A DNA stretch of 64,000 nucleotides from CAWCUZ01 sp963798795 (lineage in GTDB: Bacteria > Acidobacteriota > Vicinamibacteria > Vicinamibacterales > SCN-69-37), in contig CAWCUZ010000002.1 in assembly GCA_963798795.1 (NCBI GenBank), forward strand, positions 434,001 through 498,000. Direction: 5' to 3'. The translations under genes and the position numbers were made by a program. This document shows positions 57,667-64,000 of the stretch, one piece after another. Numbering within the stretch: the first letter of the stretch is position 1; every line of letters starts with the position of its first letter. The notes beneath the pieces were generated by a model. It had not been told where the DNA came from. It did no database searches and was given only the letters and a program-made list of their open reading frames with translations.

Positions 57667-58564
57667 CGGGATCTGGGCAGCGACGGCAGCGGGTTGAGGC
57701 TCGACTCCGGCGACAACACGACGCGATGGCTCTCCGCGTCGATGCTGTACGGCGCGCCGGTCGGATCGATGGGGTGGCCGGGCAGCAGACCGGCGCGGAC
57801 GAGATCCGGCCAGCCGGTCGGATCGGAGTGACGGCGTTCGCGGTAGGCGTCCACCGCCTGCTGCAGCAGGTCGATGTCGTCGAGCGCCTGGATCTGATTC
57901 AGCCCGCGGATGGCGGATCGACGCACCCAGTCCTCGTCGGCCGTCGTCGCCAGTTCGGTCAGCAGCCGCCGGGCGCCCTGACGGTCGCCGCCCTCGGTGC
58001 GCGTCGTGGCCGCCAGCGGTTGCAGCCAGACCGGCGCGCCGGGCACGGCCGCGGCCCGCCCGAACCACGAAGCCGCCGCCAGGTAGTCGTGCGTGTACAG
58101 GTAGTGGATGAACCCGATGTCGTACGCGTACTGCCAGTTCGAGGGGTTCGCGCGCAGCCCCTTCTCGAGCAGGGCGATCGATTGGTCCGGGCGCCCGGGC
58201 CCGACCGGCGGCGGCTCGGCGAGGAAGATCGCGCCGAAGCCGGTACGCGATCGTGAAATGCGGATCGAGCGTGGTCGTCAGATCCAGGAGCGGCTGGAGC
58301 AGCTCGAACCGGCCGCTGACGCGGCCCGAGCGCCGGTCCCGCCCGTAGTGCTGGATCGTGCGGATCCAGTAGACGTCGGCGGCCAGACGCATCGAAGGTC
58401 AGCATGGCGCGATCGGCGGCGCGGCCCGAGTTCAGAAAGAGCACGCGTTGGAGCGCCGCGGGCTGCGATTCGAGCGCATTCCCCGCGCGCAGGACGGCCG
58501 CCGCACCGGCCAGGCCCAGGAGGAGGGCGCCGACACCCGCGACGCTCCTGCCGCGCGGCGTCAC
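57663..58564 (-). CDS. membrane-anchored TPR-like protein in the pilus operon (frameshifts)
   Basis: The intact length is about 300 residues. An N-terminal membrane helix (SVAGVGALLLGLAGAAAVLRAG) is followed by helical repeats of TPR character: RLAADVYWIRTIQHYG, LDPHFTIAYR, LEKGLRANPSNWQYAYDIGFIHYLYTHDYLAAASWFGRAA and GDRQGARRLLTELATTADEDWVRRSA. The chain ends in PYSIDAESHRVVLSPES. The frame is broken about four times in its first two thirds. Both ends overlap neighbouring genes by 4 bp (GTGA), one with the permease stop and one with the pilD start. It is a probable scaffold protein of the pilus or transporter; no direct evidence. Confidence 0.65.
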
Positions 58565-59375
58565 AGGAACTCCCGCCGCGCGAACGCCAGCACCGCGGCG
58601 CCGACCGCCACGGCCGAGTACACCGCGGCATAGAGGAGCCGGTAGAGGACCAGCCCCAACGACACGGCGTGGCCGTGCACGATGTCGAGCTTTATGTCGA
58701 ACGCGGAGAACGCGGGCACGATCCAGCCGATCGCTTCCACGAGCCGGCCGCCGACGGGCGCCTCGACGAGGTCGCGGAAGTGCCGCAGGTCGTTGCTCTC
58801 GACGCCGGCCACCCAGATGCCGACGGTGAGCAGGACCGACACGAGGGCGCTCGAGGAGAACGTCGAAAAGAACAGCGCGACGGCGGTGAGCAGGGCGAGC
58901 TCGCCGCAGAATCAGCAGCACCGCCAGCAGCAGCGCCGGGTCCAGCGCGGGTGCGTCCCACGACCGGCGGACGTTGTCGGGCGAGACCCAGTCCGATCCA
59001 GGCGAGCATCAGGTAGAGCGCCGCGGTCATCAGCGCCACGTTCACCGCGATCGTCAGCACCAGACCGAGGTACTTGCCGACGATGAATTCCCAGCGCGGG
59101 AGCGGCTTGGCCATCAGGCTGAAGATGCTGCGCCGCTCGATCTCGCGCGCGACCAGACCCACCCCGATGAAGACCGTCATGAGCAGACCGGCCAGCTCGA
59201 TGGTCGACAGCCCGAGGTCCTTGATGATCTTCAGGTCCTGGCCCGCCGTGATCTGCCCGATGAGCAGCGAGGCCGACACGAGGAGCACCGCGAACGCGAC
59301 GATGCCGTACAGCACGCGATCGCGGACGCTTTCCTTGAAGACGTGCCAGGCCACCAGACCGATGCGGCGCGTCAC
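58561..59375 (-). CDS. ABC transporter permease in the pilus operon (frameshifts)
   Basis: The intact length is about 270 residues. It starts GTG at 59375 (VTRRIGLVAWHVFKESVRDRVLYG) and runs through AVLLVSASLLIG, LAGLLMTVFIGVGLVAREIERRSIFSLMAKPLPRWEFIVGKYLG, VALMTAALYLMLAWIGLGLA and FDIKLDIVHGHAVS. This is the ABC-2-type (NatB/GldF-like) permease pattern with about six helices. Two or three indels lie near 58910 and 58990. Its GTG overlaps the ATPase stop (GTGA). The pair forms a transporter of unknown substrate, next to pilus genes as in other acidobacterial operons. Confidence 0.8.
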
Positions 59376-60376
59376 GACGAGCGCTCCTGGTGGGCGACGG
59401 CCGTGGCCGGCTCGCCGTCCGAAGCGGCGCCGGTCCCGGCCGACCGCGTCACCTGCTGAACGAAGACGTCCTCGAGCGTCGTCCGGAGCGGCATCACAGA
59501 GACGAGCTGACGCGCCGGCCGCCGCGAGCTCGGCGACGAACCGCTTCCGGCCGGCGCGAGGCGGTCGATGTCGAAGGCGTAGCGGCCTGCGGCGATCCGC
59601 GTGACGCCCCGGGCGCCTGCCGCCGCGCGTGCGGCAAGCGCATCCGTCAGGCCGCCGAAGACGACCTCCCACCCCCGGCCGGCGTCCGAGCAGTCAGATC
59701 CGCGAGCGTGCCGGTCGCCACCAGTCGTCCCTTGGCCAGAATGCCGACGCGGCTGCACAGCAGCTCGGCGTCCGACAGGATATGGGAGCTGAACAGGATC
59801 GTGCGGCCCTCGTCCCGCAGTTCCAGGATCAGCTCGCGCACGTCACGGCGGCCGATCGGATCCAGGCCCGACATCGGCTCGTCGAGGATGACGAGCTCAG
59901 GCTCGTTGACGAGCGCCTGCGCGAGGCCGACGCGCTGCAGCATGCCCTTCGAGTACTGCCGCAGCGGCCGGCTGCGCTCGTCCCCGAGACCGACGCGGTC
60001 GAGGACCTGCGCCGCGCGCCGCCGCCGGTCGCCGCCCGTCAGGCCGAACAGACCTGCGAAGTACGCCACCAGTTCCTCGGCCGTGAGGTAGTCGTAGAAA
60101 TACGGATGCTCGGGCAGAAAGCCCAGCCGGTGGCGGGCGGCGATGTCGCCGACGGGCCGGCCCAGCAACTCCGCGCGTCCCGCGGTCGGCCGGATCAGAT
60201 GGGTGAGCAGCTTGAGCGTGGTGCTCTTGCCGGCGCCGTTCGGGCCCGAGCAGGCCGAACACTTCGCCCGCGCCAATCTCGATCGACAGGCCGTCGAGCG
60301 CGCGATGCGGCCGCGGACGCCAGAACCCGGTGCGGAAGTCCTTGGTGAGGCGATCGGTGCGGACGACGGTGGTCAT
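59372..60376 (-). CDS. ABC transporter ATP-binding protein in the pilus operon (frameshifts)
   Basis: The intact length is about 333 residues. Walker A GPNGAGKSTTLKLL is followed by Q-loop-like LGFLPEHPYFYDYL, signature YSKGMLQRVGLAQAL and Walker B PELVILDEPMSGLDP, then ILFSSHILSDAE. A C-terminal extension of about 110 residues follows the ATPase core and ends TTLEDVFVQQV, as in ABC-2 exporters of the NatA/CcmA type. An extra base at about 60249 (GGGCCCG) splits GLLG from PNGAGK; two more lie near 59690 and 59515. It drives the adjacent permease. Confidence 0.85.
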
Positions 60377-60396
60377 GCCGAACGAGCGCGGCGGGC

Positions 60397-61639
60397 TTAC
60401 TTGATCCCGGCCTTGCTCAATTCATGGGTGATGGCCAGCTCGAAGTACTGCGGCGGCAGCGAGCCTTCCTGGCTCTGCGCGAGCACGCCGTTGACGAAGT
60501 ACGTCGGCGTCGAGTGAATTTGCAGGGCGGAGCCGTCCGCCACGTCGCGGCGGATGTCGGTGAGCTTGGGCGCGGCCGCGCTGGCGAAATCCTTGATGCC
60601 GAGCGCCTCGGCCACGTGCGCCTGGATGGCCTCCGGCGCCCCACCGCCCGTCCGGCCCAGGTCGATCAGCCGCTGCTGGTTGTCGAACAGCCAGGCAATC
60701 ATCTCGTCGGCCTTGGCGCGATCGCGCGCGAGCCGCACGGCCACGGCGGCATCGCACGATCCCTCGTGTCCCTGGAAGGTCTGCGGCACGGTGAAGTTGC
60801 ACGAGGAATTCCACGGCCAGTCCTTGAGCACGTACTTCACCGCGCCCGGGTGCGCTTGCTCGATCCGGTCGAGCACCGGCTGGTAGGCCTGGTGATAGGC
60901 CTTGCACGCCGGACACATCCAGTCGTTGAACTTCACGACGACGACCTTCGCGCCGTCGGGCGCAATGCCGAGATCGACGCGCGGCTGCTGATCCCAGGCG
61001 TTGGTGAACGCCTGCTCGATGTTCTCCGGGACCTGCGCCGCCGGCGGCGCCGGATGCACCGAGCCCTCTTTGGGGAAGAAGGCGACCACGGAGGCCGCGC
61101 CGGCCAGGTACAGGATCGCGATCAACAACGCCGTGGGCCTGACGATGATGGCCTTCAGATCACGCCCGAGCCGGGCCGGCAGGCGGCTGACGGAAACCGA
61201 GCGCGTCAGTCCCGACGCGATGAAGATGCCAATCACGCAGACATACGTGCCCATGCAGAGCAGGCAGGCCGTCTTCAGGACGAAGAACGAGTTGTAGCCG
61301 AGATAGAGGATGACGGCCAGGCCGATGGTCGAGAGCGCGAACAGGTAGCCGCCCGTCGCATCGGCCGCGGCCTCGTCGGCCGCCTTCGGCCGGGCGAACG
61401 CGGCAATCAGCGCCACGAGCGCGAACCAGATGACGCCGCCGAGCGCAACGGGCACGCCGCGCACCGTGCCGAAGCGGCTCAGATAGACCTGCGTGCAGTT
61501 GAACGTCTGATTGATGTCGCACGGACTGACGAAGGTGGGGTCGGTAATCAAGCCGGTAGTGGATCCAGGCCGACTCGCCGGCAAACGCCAGGCCGGCAAG
61601 GGCCAACACCAGAATCACAATCCGGCTCCTGGAGGACAT
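60397..61639 (-). CDS. fused VKOR-like and DsbA/thioredoxin-like disulfide protein (one frameshift)
   Basis: The intact length is about 413 residues. The N-terminal half is a membrane VKOR-like domain: IVILVLALAGLAFAGESAWIHY, CDINQTFNCTQVYLSRFG with two cysteines, GVPVALGGVIWFALVALIAAF, and KTACLLCMGTYVCVIGIF with the redox CLLC. The C-terminal half is a periplasmic thioredoxin-fold domain with the CPAC active site (NDWMCPACKAYHQAYQ) and STPTYFVNG with the cis-Pro. VKOR re-oxidises DsbA-like proteins using quinone, so this fusion makes disulfides by itself. An extra G near 61555 breaks the frame after IHYR. Disulfide formation in pilins is a likely task. Confidence 0.88.
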
Positions 61640-61724
61640 CGGGACAATTCTTTGTACCACAAAACAAAACGCCCCGGGCCCGGCGAACCGGGGCCCGGAG
61701 CGTCGTTGGTGGAGGACTGACGTG

Positions 61725-62248
61725 CTACTGGATCGGCGTCGCCGGCGCACCGAACGGCTCGGTCGGCGCCGCGGCGGCGTTGACCTGCCAGATCGTGTTG
61801 CCGGCGTTGGTCGCGAACGAGCGGCCGCCGGTCGTGCCGAACGTCTGCGGAATCGCCGGTCGCGTAGTAGGCCGTGCTGCGTGGCCGTGCCGTTGCAGTC
61901 GTTCGGGCCCGCCGCCGCGCCGGCTCCGGCGCCCAGCGTGAACGCGTAGCCGCTCTTCAGCGGCGTCGGCCACCGGCCCAGGTCCGCCGAGATGAAGCCC
62001 TCGGTCGTGCCCGGCGCCGGCGTGCCCAGGATCGGGAACGTCACGGCGTAGCCGTTGTTGCCGCACGAAGCCGAGTAGGCCACCTGCGACGACGTGACGA
62101 CCTTCAGCGACGCAATCGCCGACGTCTCGTTGCCCGTCATGCGGGCGCGCAGCAGGCCCGGCACCGCGATCGCCGCGATGATGCTGATGATCGCGACGAC
62201 GATCAGCAGCTCGATCAGCGTAAAGCCCTGTTCTCCTTTGCCCTTCAT
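61725..62248 (-). CDS. pilA: major type IV pilin PilA (two frameshifts)
   Basis: The intact length is about 173 residues. Leader MKGKGEQG is followed by the mature N-terminus FTLIELLIVVAIISIIAAIA with Glu5. The globular part has the usual pilin helix-strand course (YSASCGNNGYAVTFPILG) and a C-terminal GTTGGRSFATNAGNTIWQV tail seen in acidobacterial pilins. The cysteines in SASCGNN and NDCNG may form the pilin disulfide. Two extra bases near 61865-61905 shift the frame; removing them leads to AYYAT followed by AIPQTFG. GAGGAG precedes the ATG. A sigma-54-like promoter lies 118 nt upstream. Confidence 0.87.
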
Positions 62249-62555
62249 GTCTCTGCTCTCCTCACCAATTGAAAAAATGCTCCGACCTTCGCTGCGCGCG
62301 CGCGGCCTGCGTCCGGGGTGATTCCCAGCATGCCGACATCGCTGCCGCCGGCGCCTGCCTGTCAAGGCAACCTTGGTACCAGCAGTGCCGCCCGGCTCCC
62401 CGGCCCGACAACGTCCCTTGCAACTCCAGCTACTTACTACGTCGACTGCCACCTGCCTGCACGGTCCGCGCCGGCTCGCTGGCATCCGCCGCGAGAACCG
62501 TCGACCGGACTCACAGATTTGACTCAGCCGACCCGCCAACGCTTTTGACACGGCT
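62249..62555 (-). other. pilA upstream region
   Basis: A 307-bp spacer between the end of pilC and the pilA start. It holds the Shine-Dalgarno GAGGAG, an AT-rich TTTTTTCAATT element next to it and the sigma-54-like box at 62366-62381. No gene is seen. Confidence 0.5.
62366..62381 (-). promoter_or_regulatory. candidate sigma-54 (-24/-12) promoter of pilA
   Basis: TGGTACCAAGGTTGCC on the minus strand matches TGGCAC-N5-TTGC with one mismatch in the -24 hexamer. GG and GC are exactly 10 nt apart. It lies 118 nt before the pilA ATG, leaving room for a 5' untranslated region. No binding site for an activator was identified. Confidence 0.5.
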
Positions 62556-63763
62556 CTAGGATGCGACAGTTGGTTGATCAGGTCGAACAGCGGCAGGTAC
62601 ATCGAGATGACGATGCCGCCGACGATGACGCCGAGGAACGCGATGAGGACGGGCTCGAGAACGTCAGCAGGCCCGCCACCGCCACGTCCACTTCCTCCTC
62701 ATAGAACTCCGCAATCTTGGCGAGCATCGTGTCGAGCGCGCCCGTGCTCTCGCCGGCGCCGATCATCTGCGACACCATCGGCGGGAACACGCCGGTCGCG
62801 CGCAGCGGGCGCGGCGATCGTCTCGCCGCGCTCGATCCGCCCGCGCACCTGGACGGATGGCCGGCTCGATGACGGCGTTGCCCGGCGGTCTTCGCCGTGA
62901 TGTCGAGGCCGTCGAGGATCGGCACGCCCGAACTGGATCAGCGTGCCGAGCGTGCGGCAGAACCGCGCGACCGCCACCTTGCGCAGGATCTTGCCGACGA
63001 GCGGCATGCGCAGCAGCATGCCGGTCGATGCGCATCCGGCCCGGCGTCGGTGGCGTAGTACCGCCGGATCAGGTACGAGCCCGCCGATGAAGCCGGCCAC
63101 CAGGAACGGCATGGCGATGATGAGCTCCTTGCTGATCCAGATGACGATGCGCGTCGCAAGCGGCAGCGTGGCGTTCAGGCCTTCGAACAGCGCCGTGAAC
63201 GTCGGGATGACCTTCCACAGAATGACCATGACGACGACGGCCGCGATGCTGAAGGACGGCGATCGGGTAGATCATCGCCGACCGGACCTGCGACTGCAGC
63301 TTGGCCTGCTTCTCGATGAAGGTCGCCAGGCGCTTGAGGATGGCGTCGAGGATGCCGCCGGCCTCGCCCGCGGCCACCATGTTCGTGTAGAGCGTGTCGA
63401 ACGCGTACGGCCGCTTCTGCATCGCGTCGGCGAGCGAGGCGCCCGCCTCCACGTCGAGCGCGGACCGCGTCGATCGCCTGGGCCAGCCGCTTGTCGGGCT
63501 CTTCCTTGGCAAGCAGCTCCAGGCACTGCACCAGCGGCAGGCCCGCGTCGATCATGACGGAGAACTGCCGCGTGAAGATGGCGAGGCTGCGCGCCGTTGA
63601 CGCGCCGCGGAGCGCCTGCTGCTTGGCGGCGGTCGCCATCTTGGTCACGAGGATCTGTTCCCGCCGCAGCGCGGCGGCCAGCGCCTCGCTGCGAATCGGC
63701 GGCGCGCTCGCCCTGGACGATTTGTCCGGCGCGCGTCCGGCCCACGAAGGCAAACGTCGTCAT
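62556..63763 (-). CDS. pilC: PilC/GspF type IV pilus inner-membrane platform protein (many frameshifts)
   Basis: The span fits about 400 residues. In order: TTFAFVGRTRAGQIVQGE, VTKMATAAKQQALRGAS and LAIFTRQFSVMIDAGLPLVQCLELL, then ASLADAMQKRPYAFDTLYTNMVAAGEAGGILDAIL and VRSAMIYPIAVL. VILWKVIPTFTALFEGL, LRMPLVGKILRKVAVARFCRTLGTLI, VSQMIGAGESTGALDTMLAKIAEFYEEEVD and YLPLFDLINQL complete the chain. These are the two GspF domains with their membrane helices. It is the inner-membrane base for PilT and the pilin. Frame changes occur every 100-150 bp, so the stop near 62556 is approximate. The start overlaps the pilT stop (ATGA). Confidence 0.83.
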
Positions 63764-64000
63764 CGGACCTCCTGCACGACGCGCGCGCGCCGCGGTGGGC
63801 GTTGGCGGCGACCTGCGGGCACGCCGCGGCGCGATCAGCGTGGTCGAGTTCGTCGCGGTTCGACGAGGTCGCCAGCGCCACGTCGCGGGTGACGAGCCGG
63901 CGCTCGACCAGCCGCGCGAGCGACTGGTTCATCGTCTGCATGCCCGTGGGCTGCTCCTGGCCGGCCTGCATGGCGCCGTAGATCTGGTGAATCTTGTCGT
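63760..64000 (-). CDS. pilT: type IV pilus retraction ATPase PilT (C-terminal part only)
   Basis: Only the last 80 residues or so fall in the window: IHQIYGAMQAGQEQPTGMQTMNQSLARLVERRLVTRDVALATSSNRDELDH. The IYGAMQAGQ and GMQTMNQSL blocks are the PilT C-terminal signature. PilT hydrolyses ATP to retract the pilus. The frame changes once after RDELDH near 63830-63775, so the very end is uncertain. The stop (TGA) would overlap the pilC ATG. The gene continues past the right edge. Confidence 0.8.

Overview
The window is high-GC bacterial chromosome. The gene content fits an acidobacterium, probably of the Vicinamibacteria type. It holds a tandem pair of secreted VWFA-related proteins of the Acidobacteria-specific kind, an acidobacterial HTH regulator with one membrane segment, a type IV pilus operon with embedded ABC transporter, TPR and VKOR/DsbA genes, and an SxtJ/DUF5989/carbamoyltransferase cassette. 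No rRNA, tRNA, CRISPR, prophage or transposase gene was seen.

Layout. 1-5 kb: the end of a TrkA-type K+ gene, a broken HTH regulator, a coiled-coil protein and a DUF2207-LemA pair. 5-11.5 kb: a Tat-exported asparaginase-like hydrolase, a threonine dehydratase-like enzyme, glycogen phosphorylase, then a low-GC orphan gene between two inverted palindromic repeat elements, and a small zinc-ribbon protein. 11.5-19.5 kb: two VWFA proteins, an M24 peptidase, a DegP/HtrA protease and a CYTH protein. 19.5-25.4 kb: a MurU-like nucleotidyltransferase, an AmgK-like kinase, a TIM-barrel isomerase, asnS and rimO. 26.3-36.5 kb: the translation/RNA operon rimP-nusA-infB-ylxP-rbfA-nrnA-truB-rpsO-pnp behind an attenuator-like leader. 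36.7-39.5 kb: a cupredoxin and the SxtJ/DUF5989/carbamoyltransferase cassette. 39.5-47.4 kb (minus strand): M48 peptidase, smc, ctp protease, tatC, tatA. 47.7-53.6 kb: an OmpA-type outer-membrane protein, proS and nadB (minus), aroB (plus). 53.7-64 kb (minus): a pilus operon running pilT-pilC-pilA-VKOR/DsbA-ABC ATPase-ABC permease-TPR-pilD-pilV-pilW-pilX-hypothetical, with many stop/start overlaps.

How the genes work together. The 26-36 kb block builds the translation-initiation and RNA-decay machinery. The tatA/tatC genes could export the RR-signal hydrolase at 5.2 kb. MurU/AmgK-like enzymes suggest peptidoglycan-sugar recycling. The pilus operon couples pilin assembly to a disulfide-forming module and a transporter, with a candidate sigma-54 promoter in front of pilA.

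Data quality. Many otherwise normal genes carry single-base frameshifts, mostly one extra G or C. They are sparse in the first 48 kb and dense in proS, nadB, aroB, the ABC genes, pilA, pilC and pilT. I treat them as probable sequence errors and give the extent of the intact gene. Many non-SD genes have a TANNNT box only 6-12 nt before the start codon, which suggests frequent leaderless transcription.
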